A stretch of 64,000 bases of DNA from Datisca glomerata (GCA_003255025.1 QANY01002366.1:1185509-1249508); one strand, 5' to 3'; positions 1 to 13,656 are shown, counted from the first letter of the stretch. Notes: generated by a model from the letters alone, not told the origin. Numbers and translations are program-made.

Positions 1-3000
1 AGTGATCTTTTGCTCCTTAAAATCTTCTCTTGTGGAGTGAGCTTTTCACTGTCCACGTCAACTTTCACATCTCTCAGAGGACCTAATTTAAAAGAAAGCC
101 CGAGTGATCTAAAAATTGTCCTCCGGATTATTCTTCGAATGTGCAGAAGGATGACTTTTTGCATAAATAAATGGAAGACTAAGTTACCAACCCTCAGTGG
201 GTTTGCTTGCTGGCTGGTCGGATTTGCTGCTCTGCTTGACAACGATAGCCATGTGACTGTGGCCTTTCTGAAACTCGTTTAGTATGTCATACAACGGCAT
301 GGTTTCTGGGACCCTAAACATACGTTTTTAGAACATCAGGAAACATCAGTACTCCAGCCTCCAAACTAAAAAGCTATCTCTAGAACAACTATAATCTTCC
401 TAGTTCAAGCAAACAGCATACCGTGGGATCCTGCGGATGGTTACACTCTTTACTGGAACTTCATCATCATGGTGAATTGTCAGCAAATTTTTAACCTAAA
501 AAACATGTTAAAACGAAAATTAAACTAATGAAGAATTTAAAGTCATATTAAAAGAAAATGAAAACAATGAAGCGTTAATAAAAATGATTGACTAGAAGCT
601 GAGCTTTTCCAAGATAAAATGCAAACAATGGCTAGAGGCTGAGCCACTCCAAGATAACTTTTTTTTTCATTGGAAGTCATTACTAGACAACAGAGTGAAG
701 AAAGTTACAGGAAGACCATAGACCAGAGATTGCATGATGTGTGGTAGTACAAAAAGACATGCTATGATAACTAATGTTCTAGACAAAAATGTAGTTATGA
801 ACATTTGCGAAGCTAACCACAATTTCAACAAAGCCTGGTACTTGCTATTCAGTGCTCCAGAATGTTTAAAAATATCCATACAGGATGGAATAGTATATTT
901 TTGAAATAATTACATAATAAGTCATTTGGCTAAGCTTTATAAAATGATCGAGGGAATCCTGAATAAAACAAAAAACAACGGTCATATTAAAATCATAAGA
1001 TAGTATTACCAAGACAAGTCCAATGATGTTTGTTGGTTCTTCATAATAAACTGGCACTCTGCTATGCCCTTTCTCCAATATGAGATTCATCAAATCCCTG
1101 TGTATTTACAATATTTTCAAAATCTAATCACTTCAAAATCACAAAATTAGGAGATGATGACCATCTGTTCTCTGTTTTCAGACAGATAAAACCTGTCAAG
1201 CTTGGCGTTTATGTCAATTGCAAAAGTTTCAGATATAGGAGTCATTGCATCACTAGCTGTTTTCTCGGAGAGTTCAAGTGCTCCAGCAATAATTGTGGTC
1301 TCATCATGTGTCAGTTCACCACCTTTTCCAGCCTATTACAGGTCAACCATAGGTTTTACCATATGGGATATAAGATGGGATCAGGATGGTCCCAGCATAG
1401 GAATTTAACAAAGATAACTAGACATATCAGAAATAAGCAATGGGGAGGCAACAAGCAATGCAACATATAGATGGTTAAGAATACTGCTGACATCATTTTG
1501 GTTGAGGAAATGTAACAGACAAAAGAATGAACTTATAGAGCTGTAAAAGCATCTCGTTACAAATGAAAAAGCGCACCTCATTGCCATGCAAATTTACAAG
1601 TGTTTTCAGCTCAGCTCTACGGAAAAGAGCTGCACGTTCATGGCCAAGTAGGAAGTCCAGTAGCTGGAAAACCATATGGAAAAATAGTCAAGAAAACTGA
1701 TCTTCAAGACTATCAACAGATTAGACAACCCATTCCTAACATGGACAACACTAGCGAGCAGCTGAACAAATATCACCTTGCTAATAGGATATGCAACAGG
1801 AAAGCAAATCCAAACAAGAACACGAACAAATGGAGCTACCGTAGCACCTATTGCCAAGCCATATCGAGAACAAACAGATTGTGGTATAATCTGCATGACA
1901 AGTTAATGGAATTTAGAATAGCCACATAAACTCTTTAACTTCTATACAATCTCCTTGGTAAAGATCTATAGAGCACACTCCTGCTAAGGAAGGTGCTAGT
2001 GTCGAACACTTCTATGTCACGAACAGATACATTTTTACAAAATGAGTTAGAAATTTTTAAGTTCTTCCAGCTACATCAGAGACAGATGTGGACACATCTA
2101 GAAATAGTTCACACATACAATCGCATTACGAAAATATTTTGAATATTTCAAATTTGAGAAACTTTAGACTTGGGTAAAACAAAAGAAAACAAATAAGAGA
2201 ATACCTTAATCTAGATGCTTCTTACATAGTCATCACACTCTACAATCACCAAATACATAGCCATGTTTTCCCCTTTTGCCTCACTTGTCTCTTTCTTTGT
2301 CAATCCAGTATTCCAACTTCTCTTCCTTGCTTATTATATTATTCTAATTTTTCTCCCGCGATTATGTTATCTCATCATTCTAAAAGATCTAAGGGATGGA
2401 GAAAGAGAGTACAAGGAAAAAGAGTTGCACGACAGCATTCATATTGTATGGGTTACTGGAAGACAGAATTATATGCTTCCATTACTTTGTATTACATACT
2501 ATATAATAAACCATGGACGTTTTGGACGTGTCTTGGTCTATGATATTGGTTGCTTATTATCATCATGTGTCTCCTCCCCTGTTTCACACTCACATGTGCA
2601 TGAGCATGAACACAAATAGATTTTCTGTTGGGTCCTAATCCTCTTGAGCAATAACATTTTGACATGTATGCATTATATCATATTCGCTCTTCCATCACTT
2701 AGATTGAGTTTGGGAGCTTATCATTTGAAAACACTTTAATGCATTAAAAAATACTACTCCAAATCACATGTACTTGACAAACGTTGTTTGAAACATATTT
2801 TGCGGAAGCCTTCTACAAGAATATGCATGCTAAAAGTTTCCTAAAATGCTTCTATATGCACAAAAATATGCTTTAAAATATATGCAAGTGCTCGTAAAAA
2901 ATGTATATGACATAATTATGAACTAAGATTATGTTAATTGTATAAAATTACTTCAAGTCATAAACACTAACAAACACACATTTATTAACAAACCTTTATT

Positions 3001-4230
3001 GGGTAATATCGGCGTACTCAGAAATTGTTTGTCACAAGGCAAACAACATTTTCAGCTACCTAGAACTACAATGAATATGCAGGTCAATGACCTGGTCCAT
3101 TCTGGGAGGTATCCAAGTTCATGCAACATATGAAAAATTGACAAAATTTTGGTACAGATAATAATCTAGAGAAATCTTCCTCACCTCGCCGAATAGAAGA
3201 ATCAAGGTCACGGAGATTAGAATAGCACCCCATGCTGTCACCAGACTGTCTAGAAAAATGGGAAGTGCCTGCAAGAAGAAGGGTGATTTAAATGTTAGAA
3301 AGTCTATCGCAATGCAAAAGTATGTCTGGAAAGTCACTAATTCGCCACTTCTCAAAGAAATTTACCTCCATGGCAGCAGCATTGCATATTAGTAGGGTAC
3401 AGAGCAATAAATGCTGGTTTTTGACGACTGGCAATATCTTTGCTGTTATAAACAAATGCAATTTATCATAGGAACAAGTTTTATCACATTAAGAAACAAA
3501 TTCTCATTATCATTCATTATCGTAAAGTGAAGAGAGCTACAGAAACAACCTCACTATCCATCAACGTCCATCATATTATAAACTTTTATTAACTATACAA
3601 ATTAAATTGATAGTTCGGGAAAGTGAGAAAAACACGGAAGTCGATTATAAGCAAAAGTTCCTTAACAATAGCACTCGAGCTTGAGCCTTGGAATTAAGTA
3701 GTCTATCATTTATTTAATACTGAATAGCGCAAATGCAACGTTAATATATTGAGAGAGAAAACACTAAAGCTTAGACAACGACATGAAATTCATAATGAGA
3801 AGAAAATAGTTAGACTATACTTTTCATTGCGTGATTCCTTAGCCGATTGAATAAATGATAAATGAACTCAGATAAGACAACGAAGGCATAGATAATTGTA
3901 TTCTAAGCGCACTTTGTCGGGAAAATAGCGCAACGTGACATGAAGTTCCAGACAACGAAATCTCCACTAATTAAACAGAAGCTCAATTTTGTCGGACGAA
4001 CAAACGCAATTCAAGCCAAATAAACAAACTAAAACATTCGAAATGAACATACTGGCGTGCTTTCGATCCGTAGGGGTTCCAGACTTAGCAAGGACTTCGA
4101 GATCGACGAGACTCATGGACATGAGGCCGAGGGTAAGCCCGGACATCATACCCGCAAACAAGACCAAGAACACGACTATGACTATGCGAATGAAGAAATT
4201 CGTTCCGCAGCATTCGTACTCCACGGCCAT
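1..4230 (-). CDS. DUF21/CNNM-type membrane protein with CBS domains, 5' ten exons (3' end outside window)
   Basis: Membrane protein of the CNNM/CorC superfamily, thought to act in divalent-cation (Mg) homeostasis at a membrane. Ten exons join in frame by GT-AG introns: 4053-4230, 3366-3442, 3185-3268, 1777-1890, 1577-1663, 1193-1332, 1010-1097, 422-495, 188-313 and 1-82, giving 350 residues before the window ends. The ATG at 4230 starts [13 protein letters not shown], the N-terminus expected for the Arabidopsis At2g14520/At4g33700 group. A DUF21 domain with hydrophobic segments spans about residues 12-175 (motifs [29 protein letters not shown]). It is followed by the linker [12 protein letters not shown] and a CBS region ([20 protein letters not shown], then [17 protein letters not shown]). 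Introns range from 95 to 1,294 bp. No stop or frameshift was seen. This is the only apparently intact host gene in the window. The ion transported is inferred from the family, not visible. Confidence 0.95.
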
Positions 4231-4410
4231 TCAGACAAAGCACCTTTCCTTCTCACACTTCTTGAGCAATTAATCTGAAATTTGAATATCCTAGTTACAT
4301 ATAGTCATAATCGTCAACCTCTCGCATCCACCGCTTCCATTGCCCAAAATATACACAGAGAAACACAGAGGCAGGCAGAATCTGACACAGAGAGCGCGAG
4401 AAGGAGAGAA

Positions 4411-4419
4411 ATATTTATA
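4411..4419 (-). promoter_or_regulatory. TATA box of the DUF21 gene
   Basis: Read on the minus strand the sequence is TATAAATAT, about 180 bp upstream of the ATG at 4230. It is followed by a CT-rich stretch (4,360-4,400), typical of plant transcription start regions and 5' leaders. The position fits a 5' UTR of about 150 bases. Assignment is by motif and position only. Confidence 0.5.
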
Positions 4420-4649
4420 GCAAGGAGAGAGAGAACGAGAAAAAGGGGATATAAGTATATTAAATTTATTTCACAAAGTTTTGGCTCGGAGGTCGCAATA
4501 ACATGCCACGGCAGCCGTTGGATATGGCTTTATCTGTGCTGGACGTGTGGTGTCTTTAACTAGCGGCTCTTTCTTTTCCATTTCTTTTCTCTTCGTTCTT
4601 CCTTCTGAGTGTATGTCCACGTACGGGTTAATATAAAATTTAGTCATAA

Positions 4650-7380
4650 TCAGATGAAATGGATCACTCCTCTTGTGATCCGTTTTGAGCCGTTCATTTG
4701 AAAAAAAAAACCAGTCCAGCTCAGTTGCATATAAAAACTAAAGAGTAGGGCAACATCAAAAAAATTTTAAGAAATAAAAAATAAAAAATAATCCAAGATT
4801 AAAATAAAAAATAATCACCCAAATTTTTAAAAAAATCAAAAAATTCTGGCATAAAATTTATGTAACATATACTCTATATATAAAATATATTATAAAAATT
4901 ACACAAGTACATATAATATATACTATATATATTGGATAAAATATTAAAATTTAGTGCAATGGTGCGCGTGCGTGTGAACTTTCTTTCCTTGTGAAATTCC
5001 ATTTTTTTTAAATCTTTCTTGCAGACTATTTTTTATGATTTTTTACTTGTAGTTATTTTTTATGATTTTTTTAAAAGTTAACTATTTATTAACATTACTA
5101 TAAAGAGTATTCAAACAAATCTTTTATTTTAGTTTTTATGACTAATATGGTTAATTGCTTTTAAAGAAACAACGGACTAAACACAACAAAGAACAAGGCT
5201 AGATCTGAATCCCTCTGAAAATGAGAGGTTATGATAGATAGCTAAGCATCCAACTTAATACATTGTGAATTCGACCCACTATATTTTACAGACGACGGAA
5301 CCTACTTAATTCACAACTACCTATTTTAATTCTAACCATCATATGATTACAATTTAGAGTAAGGCACATGAGGGGACGAGGTAAAGAATAGAAAAGTGTT
5401 TTTGCAAGGAGTCGAAACCTGAGAAGAGGAGTTGGATAGAAAAGGAATCCCCTTATTGGGCTAGTCCTAGTTGGTGGATTCGACTCACATCAAACACAAT
5501 CTATGCAGAATTTGTAAAATTATTTTAAATAAAATTGATAACAAAATTATTCGAAGTAAAATTTAAATGAAGTTATGTATTATCTCAATGTAAAGCACTA
5601 TTTTGATGTGAAGTGGACATATATTCACGTTATTATTGAAAAAAAAAATTATTTTTTTATTAATATATATTTTAAACGTGATGTATGACTAAATATACCG
5701 TAGCACTATAGGACTATAGACATTCTTCTAAAATAAATTCTCTTTTACACAATTTTTTTCTTGATTAAGCTCATCTTTTCATTCCTTTCTTTTCACACAT
5801 TGACGGCGAGCATTATTATATTGGTAATTTTTAAATTAATCTGTCGTGCATACTTGCCCATTATTAGTCATTCAAATTTTGTAAAATACTCAAAAGTTAA
5901 ATTCAAGAAAATGGTTCAATTTACTAAAGAACATTTATTGATTTCAAATAAAATAATTTGCGTAGAACTGTAATATATAAGCATATCATACGGTGAAGTT
6001 ATATTTACGAATATCATGGGAACCCACATGTTTCTTTGTATGTTATAAAATCACAAACAACACACGATGTGAACCGTTTGATCAATAGTTAATGTTAAAA
6101 TGCTTCCCCCTCTTTATTTCTGATTTTTTCTTTCTTTAATAATTCTACTCATGTGGCTGCCAATGAGTCTCACTATCAACCAAATAATTTAGGTTCAGTT
6201 AGACAACTAACTGACTATAGAAAAATAAAATAAAAAAGCGAGTGACCCAAAAATTAATAAATTACACAAATGATCAAATTTTATAATAGTCAAGTACTAA
6301 AAAACACGAAGAAAGAATCCTAGCCCCTCAAACGGTGATGCGAGAAAACCTTAAGAAACCACATGTTTGCTGCAAAATCGCAGCATTGAACAACTCCATT
6401 GCAAACCTCTATTGAATCAGAGTGTCGCAAAACTTCATCTAGGCACCCAACCAATCAGAAAAATCACGATTGTAAGTGAAAAGTTCAAATTTAATTTTCG
6501 TAGATACTGGTATATTTGCTAGTTTTTACGACTCACTAAATCTTCTTCAACGATTGTCAACATCAAAATCGCAAACCTCCATTGATCATAGATCTATCAT
6601 TCCATTCACCGTAAATATTTTTCTCATTCACCGTGATTTTTTTTTCAATTCAATTGAGTAATGTGGCTGAATTTTTGTACGCAACTCAACTAACTTATTG
6701 ATTTTCGTTGGTAAATTTCTGAAACTAATATTCAGAAATCACAATATCTTACATTCTATACGCATGATACTGATTTTCCATACCTAAAAATCACAGTATA
6801 TTTCATTCTATATGTATGATTACTGATTTTCATTCTTCATTACAGTATATTTAGTTTTTTATTTAAATTTAAAATAATTACTAGTTTGTATTACTGCATT
6901 ATTGATTTTTAATAGTATATATGTTGGTATATGTCTATAGTATATTAGCAGATAGTCATTTACTATTGAGTAGCATAGTATTGTTTAATTTAGCACATAG
7001 TTATTCCTGAATTAGTATATTGATATTTTCTCTTAGTATATTGTTAATGTTTCATTTTTTACATGAAACATATAGGCAACATAATATGAATGTTTACTCA
7101 CAGTATATAATCAATGACTGTGGGGTAGGATATAAATATGTGTTTGAGAAAATAAACTATGTTACAGTAATAATGATTACTATAAGTAAATGTACAAACT
7201 CACTATTGTGAAGTATTATGTTGTATTAGTATTATGACTCCAATGACAGCTGTATATTCCTATAGTATAATTGTATATGCATATAGTACATAAATATATA
7301 TGTAATCAATGTAGATTTAATGTACAATCTGATTTAATGTTCATTGTGATTGAATGCTTATATGTTTCTGAAATTTGTTC
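4650..7380. other. AT-rich intergenic DNA, no gene seen
   Basis: Upstream of the DUF21 gene. Open frames are all short and without recognisable domains. Around 6,735-6,840 two imperfect copies of a 55-60 bp unit containing 'aatcaca(g)tat..tacattctata' stand side by side. From about 6,900 rightward the motif 'agtatat' recurs often, as it does across the following 3 kb, suggesting one large decayed repeat. Confidence 0.6.
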
Positions 7381-7679
7381 AGAAATACAATGAAGAAAAA
7401 ACACAATGCCACCAAAAAATTATCACAAAAAATACAAATGCAGATTTAAGACAATGACAAATTTAAGACAATGAGTATGGGGAGGCCCAAGAGACATCCA
7501 CAAGTGAAATTCCGACAAAGCAAAATCCTGCCCAAACCAATCAATAAGAAACAACAGCTAATAATGAGGTAAACAAATTAAACAGTAACTTAAAATATAC
7601 TATAGTAATTAGACATGTATGATTACTATAATCTAATGTAAATATTCTTATTAATTACTAATTTGCAGGACTATCATGT

Positions 7680-9799
7680 GTTTATGCCACCCAAACTATG
7701 AAAAGTGAACAAGAAAGTGAATATTTAGGGGGAGATGGAATATTTGACCACTCTTAAATGTTGGTTAACTAAGGAAGAGGGAAATCTTTAGGAAAACATG
7801 TTTGGGAACATGTTAAATATTAAACTTGCTAAAATACCTCCCAGTTACTACTTCATTTAGCTAGGAGGCAATGTTTCAGTAACAACACTGATGAATTATG
7901 TTTCAATTTAGAAGGTCATGTGATTAGATTTGAACTTAAGGATTTCTCTTTAAAAACTGGACTAAATTGTGGTCCGTGTCGCTCTCTAAACAAAGAAAAT
8001 TTATCGAAAGTTAGTTGATTGATGAAGCTTTCCCAAACATAAAATCCATGTCTAGATCCATTTCAAGTGAGAGCCTTATTTTCTCTTTCAATGCGTTCGT
8101 ATACTCGAGTCAGGAAATTAAAATAAAGTTAGCTAAGCTTTTTTGTCTAGAGAACATACATGTACCTAAATAATTGGCAACGGGAATCGATATTGACCAT
8201 ATGAAAATAGTCGATATTGATGATATTTTTAAAACTTTTCCATGGGGAAGATTGTCTTATGAAATGACAATTAGTTTATTAAAAGTGTGTTAAACAATCC
8301 TTCGACCAAGGGGTTTGGTTTTGGGGGCTTCCCATTAGCTTTAATTGTGTGGGCTTATTAAGTGATCCCAACCTTCACCAATGCATGCAACAACCTTGCA
8401 CAACATTCAGAGGAGAGAATCCTAATGATGAGCAACTGGAGGGGGGAGAGCAGCCATGCTGGAAAGAAATTCAAATGAAAGTATTTGACTCTGAAGAGGT
8501 AACTATTTTTTGTTACATAATATATGTAAAACATAGAATATCCATGTTTACTCTCAGTATTCTATAGTGATATATTGATAAATACTCTAAGTATATAGGC
8601 AGTTTATATAGGGTGGAACATTTAATGTTTCATGTATTTGATAAATTATATGGCTGCAGAAAATTTTTGTTGCCTCCTAGTATATAATCAATTATTGTAT
8701 TGTAAAATAATAATATTTCTTTAGAAAAATTATAATTGAAGAAGTAAATTTATGATTACTGTTAGTAAATATATAGTGGCTGTTGGAAATAATGAGCCTA
8801 CCATGAGCATTTTGAAAATGTTTGTTTGAAATAATGATACTTATAGTTGAACCAATTGTCATAACACAATTGGAGATTTAAGCACCATTCATGGCACATT
8901 TTCTAAAGGGGAAAAGTGCAAAATGAAAAAATGGGGAAATTTTAGAATATGAATCATTTGGTTTGTTGATGAGAAAATCGAAAAAATTTCAAAACAGAGA
9001 GACGATGGTTGTCTCGGCAAAAAGATTGACAAGTTGGAAAAATCCCAAAATGAAATGAACACATCCATAGTAAACGTGGATATAAAAATGAGGGAGATTC
9101 ATACTATGTTATTCAAGATTGCACAATAGATAAAAACTGGAAAAGTAAATTAATTTATATACAATGCATACATAATTAGCACAACTAATTTAAATACTAT
9201 GCATGCTAATTTGTGTTGCATTCACATGAAATGAAAAGATAATGCTACTATTGATGGAGCTAACAATGATGATGTTGGAGGAAAAATCAACATTACAATA
9301 TAGCTGTGAATGCTGAAAGTGCTGTTGGAAATAAAGATGCCGGACAAAAAGATGCTAAAAACACAGAGTTGTAGTAACAAGGTAAGAACAAAGTGTGAAA
9401 ATATTATTGCATTGTATTTATATAATTATCAACTTTGGGTTTATAATAATATACTGTTAACAATATTTTATAGGACGATGATGAGTCTTTAACTACAATT
9501 GAAGAGCATCCCATGCAGGTAATTGTAAATGCAGCTTATATATTTAGTGACTGTTATGTACAATACTAATGTTCACATATACATAATGTAGAAAAACAAG
9601 AAAAGAAGACGCCTTGTTAAGACAAAAATGACTTACATAAAGAAGTTACAACGACTAATGAACATGGCCCAGAAAGAGAAGCTAATGGTGTAGAAAGAAC
9701 AGCCAGCAGCTCTGGAAAAGCCAACACCACAGCTAGTGGTGCCACCACATGAATATGAGACTAGCTTTGACTCCCAGACCCTTCCAAATGTTGAATGAT
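7680..9799 (+). pseudogene. DUF1985-domain gene remnant (transposon-associated family)
   Basis: Three broken blocks match the plant DUF1985 domain, which is usually found next to a Ulp1-like cysteine protease in captured or transposon-borne genes. Block 1 (7863-8018) reads RRQCFSNNTDELCF...LKDFSLKTGLNCGP. Block 2 (about 8101-8293) reads KLAKLFCLENIHVPK, a stop, then DIFKTFPWGRLSYEMTISLL. Block 3 (8310-8360) reads GFPLALIVWAY, then a stop. The blocks are in order but in different frames. Further plus-strand coding-looking pieces lie at about 8,880-9,130 (a lysine/glutamate-rich segment LGKKIDKLEKSQNEM) and 9,595-9,799 (basic, then proline-rich, ending TLPNVE and a stop). These may be later exons of the same gene. 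No Ulp1 catalytic domain was found. Not functional as it stands. Confidence 0.7.
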
Positions 9800-10042
9800 G
9801 AAAGTGTCTTAAAATTGTTTGATAGTTATTATTAGGATATTAAACTTGTTGAATTTCTGCTTAAACACATGGATAGTAGTGTTTTTTATGACATTAGGAT
9901 TAATGGTTGGTATATGAATTTGTGATAGATGATGATAGTCTGACAAATAGTTCACTAATTTTGAAAGTTTGATGGAATTTGTTATTGATCAGTTTGAAAG
10001 ATATGAAAATTCATTTGCTAAATGTTGTTTTATTATTGTATT

Positions 10043-10470
10043 TACAAGTGAGTAAATGTTAATATACTATGGGTACCTTGAAATAGTCTATTTTCATTAG
10101 TGTATATACAAGTGAGTAAAAGATAATATACTATGACTATATATCCAATTCCTTGAAATAGAATGTTGATAAGTATAGATCGGTGAGAAAATGTTAATAT
10201 ATTATGGGTATATATGCAATACCTTGAAATAGTCTATTTTGATCAAGTATATGCAAGTGAGTGAATACTAATATACTATAGGTATATATCCAATTCCTTG
10301 AAATAGATTGTTGATAAAGTATAGATAGGTGAGAAATTGTTAATATACTATGGGTTTAAATTCAATACCTTGAAATGATATGTTTTGATGATAAAGTATA
10401 TACAAGTGAGTAAATAATAATATACTATGGATATAATGACAATACCATAAGTATATATCCAATTCTTTCT
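10043..10470. repeat. Tandem array, about 73-bp unit alternating as a ~146-bp dimer
   Basis: Six imperfect units share 'gtgagtaaatg.taatatactatgg'. The anchor 'gtgag' occurs near 10049, 10111, 10183, 10257, 10329 and 10405, spacing 62-76 bp. Units alternate between one type ending 'ccttgaaatagtctatttt' and one ending 'ccttgaaatagattgttgat', so the true period is a dimer. The array lies just left of the LINE and may be part of the same decayed repeat field. Confidence 0.8.
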
Positions 10471-10690
10471 TTGGTGACTTGATGAATTAACTTGTAATAT
10501 GGTGATAAGTTCCTCCTTTTAAGTGCTGCACATGCGTGAGAACAGGGTAGTAGATCTAGCTGTCACATATTACAAGTGCAACACCTAACTGTCGCTCTCT
10601 CTGGTCTAAAGACAAGGATAATTCTCGCCTTCCTTCTAGAGTTCTCTCAATAACTAATAATTATCAAGAAAAAAAATACTTTAGCTGACA
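10471..10690. other. Short intergenic gap, no gene seen
   Basis: Ordinary AT-rich sequence between the tandem array and the first recognisable LINE-like sequence. No domain, repeat or regulatory site was identified. Confidence 0.4.
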
Positions 10691-13656
10691 AGGTACATGT
10701 TAATTCATCAAGTCACCAAAATTCAGTGGAACATGATGATACGGGTGACCAAATTAGAGATCACAATGTCCATTTTCCAAGGAATGCCAATGAAGATCCC
10801 ACAGGTTAAGACAATGAAAGTTTGTATCCTTCTATGCCCTAGCTTGAGGATGAGGATTTCGATAAAAATATCATTGAAGTTCAGAATAATTATTCTTCTA
10901 CATCTCAAGATGGTCCTATTACTACTGCTGACCTGTAGATAACGAATGACCCTCCAATCGACCAACCTCTAACTGAAGCTGAAAACCATTATATTAGTCA
11001 TGTTGACGTTATCAATCAACTGGTTAAAGATAGTTCCCGACAAACCATAGCTCAAGAGGATCTTATTACTATTATAAAATATAGCTCCATTACTGAGCCT
11101 AATATGATATGATGACTTGTTTATAAAAGATATGGTCGTGGAAGAAAAGGAAATATGTCAGCCTGTCTTGGATCTTGACCCACCACTAGGGTTGCTCAAC
11201 TCCAATCCAAATGAAGTATTTTACTGGAATTCTAGAGGCATTGCAAATAGAGATACTCAATGCACTGTATATCTCCTCTACTCTATCTATCATCTAAATT
11301 ACGTTTCTCTTATTGAACATGTTGTAGCTTTCTCTACTATTGCTGATTCATACTGGAAATCTCTTAGACTTCACCATGTTGTTTTTAATAACATGAGTTA
11401 TTCTTTACCCTTTATTTAGATTTTTGTTGCAGATTTCATCGATAATGTTCATATTACCTCCAATGATGCTCAGCAAGGGTGTTTTGTGCCCGCAAATGTT
11501 CCCTTTTGGAGGCTCTTTTTAGGCTTACTCTTCTACTATCCTTTCGTGGTTTGTTATTGGAAACTTTAATGCTATTATAGGAGCTCATAAGAAAATTGGT
11601 TGTCCTCCTCAACAAATTTCTTGTACAAAATTTTGTAAGGCCATTTACTCTTATGAATTGTGGATATTGACACTCGTGATTCTGTTTTCACTTGGACTAG
11701 TCAGAGACGTGGCTCTTTTGTTGAATGTTATATAGATAGAGCTTTTTAGACTTTTGGGATTCTGTGATGTGCACCGCTCTTCCCATGTATCATTCTTATC
11801 ACAATCTTCTTCTTTTATCTCTGAACCCATTAGTTTCTTTTGGCCCTCGTCCTTTCAAGTTTAGATCCATGTGGCTTACTCACCCATCATTTATCAACTT
11901 GGTGCGACATGTTTGGACTATGTGCTCCTGTAATAATCATATGTTTAATTTCATGAAAAACGTAAAAGTTGTCAAATGGGCTTTAAAAGATATGAACTTT
12001 CATGTTTTTGGTGATCTAGATTATCAACTTGAAGCGGCATCCTCTAATCTTCAACGGATTCAACAACGTATTTCTACTTATGGTTTTTCAAAGTCACTTT
12101 TTATGAAGAAGTGGAGGCTCATTATACTCTTGACTCCCTCTTGATTAGGCATGATCTTTTTCTTAGGGATCATTGACGGATTAAGTGGTTGCAGAATGGC
12201 GATCGTAATACTTCTTTTATCACACTTTGTTGAAAATTCGCAGAAGCCAATCGCTTCTCTTAAAATAGATGGCCATATTACTTTCGAGACTTCTATGATC
12301 AAAAGCCAGATTATTAGTTACTATATTGATCTATTCTCTTAACCGAATCTGAATCTTCCTTATGATTTTTCAATTATGCTCTTGTCCTAATAGTGCTCCA
12401 GGAGTGACGGTTTTACTGGCTCATTTTTCCACGCTTGTTGGGAAATAGTTGGTAGTGACATGATTAAAGATATTAAGTTCTTTTTCAGGTCCGATCACAT
12501 TATTCCTGGCTTACACTTAAATTGTGTAGTTTTGGTTCCAAAAGTTCATGATGCCTCGAATATTGATCAATTTCATACTATTGTTCTCGGCAACTTCATT
12601 TACAAAGTTATCACGAAGATTATATTTGAGAGACTTACCAGTAAATCTAGCAGAATTATTTCTCCAAACCAATTCAGTTTTATTCAAGGTTGACATATTG
12701 AAGATGTCATTGTGGCCACTTCCAATTCTGTCAACAATCTCAATAAAAAGTGTTATGGTGTAAATGTTGCTATAAATTGACATCAGGAAAGCTTTTGATT
12801 CTATGTGATGGCCTTTCATTATTCGGGTCTTTTCACCCTTCGGTTCTCTAACACCTTTTCCTCTTGGATTTTAAATATGCTCGTATTTCAATTCTAATTA
12901 ATGGCAGTCCATAAGGTTATTTTAGCTATTCAACGGGTGTTCATCAGGGAGATCCTTTATATCCTCTTCTCTTCAGTATTGTTGAAGATTTTCTTAGTCA
13001 TTACTTGATTCATATGAGCAATGATGGGGACCTACAAACCAGCTCATCTTCGAGAGGAATTGTTGCTCCTACTCACCTCCTATATGACGATGATGTCCTG
13101 TTTTTTTGTAAAGGTACTAGAGCCAACATTAGTAAAGTTTCTAACACTTTCACTCTTTATGTTTCAAGTCAAGAGGTTAATTGGGAGAAGTCTTCATTTA
13201 TTTTGGTCATGTTATCTCTACAAGAAGACAATAATCTCTTTTGTCTTTAATTGGCATGCGCCAGGACTCTCTTCCTTTTACTTATTTGGGTGCTCCTCTT
13301 TTTGTTGGTTCTCCTAAAATCTCTCACCTTTAGAATATTGCATATAATATTATGGCTAGGATGTATTCATTGATGGAAAAGACACTTTCTCTAATTGGTC
13401 GTGTTTGTTTAGCTCACTCTATGATTCACTCTATGGTCCTTCACTCTTTCATGGTCTATAAATGGCCTGTGGGTTTATTGAAAAAATCAAACCAGGCTAT
13501 TCATAATTTTATTTGGACGGGCTTGGTTTATTAGCAAAAATCTGTGAATGTGGCTCTGAATAATTGTTTTCATCCAACTTCTCTTGGAGGTCTTGGCATT
13601 AAAAACTTGAGTACTATGAATCATGCCTTGTTTATAAAGCTCATGTGGAAACTTAT
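10690..13656 (+). mobile_element. LINE-1: plant L1-type non-LTR retrotransposon, decayed and 3'-cut by copia-1
   Basis: Plus-strand fragments follow L1 order. A linker region after ORF1 (10,700-11,110) is followed by an endonuclease start (YWNSRGIANRDTQ, about 11,220). The endonuclease core (VIGNFNAIIGAHKKIGC near 11,555; FTWTSQRRGSFVE near 11,690) leads into reverse transcriptase from about 12,520. The 3' end, with part of the zinc-knuckle region after the RT, the 3' UTR and any poly-A, is missing because copia-1 begins at 13,657. Many stops and frameshifts are present. Confidence 0.85.
12520..13656 (+). pseudogene. LINE-1 reverse transcriptase remnant
   Basis: RT-domain blocks in order: LVPKVHDASNIDQFHTI (about 12,532), the helix block ISPNQFSFIQG (about 12,660), then the catalytic box THLLYDDDVLFFCKG at 13,069-13,113, followed by SSQEVNWEKSSF, FTYLGAPLFVG and the thumb/connection text IGRVCLAHSMIHSMVLHSF. 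The usual box in this family is YADD; here it reads YDDD, although the two catalytic aspartates remain. At least four frame changes and several stops make the copy dead. Confidence 0.85.

Noticed and set aside
2263..2619. 118-aa plus-strand ORF with hydrophobic N-terminus
   Set aside because: It lies inside intron 3 of the minus-strand DUF21 gene, has no recognisable domain and no own promoter signal.
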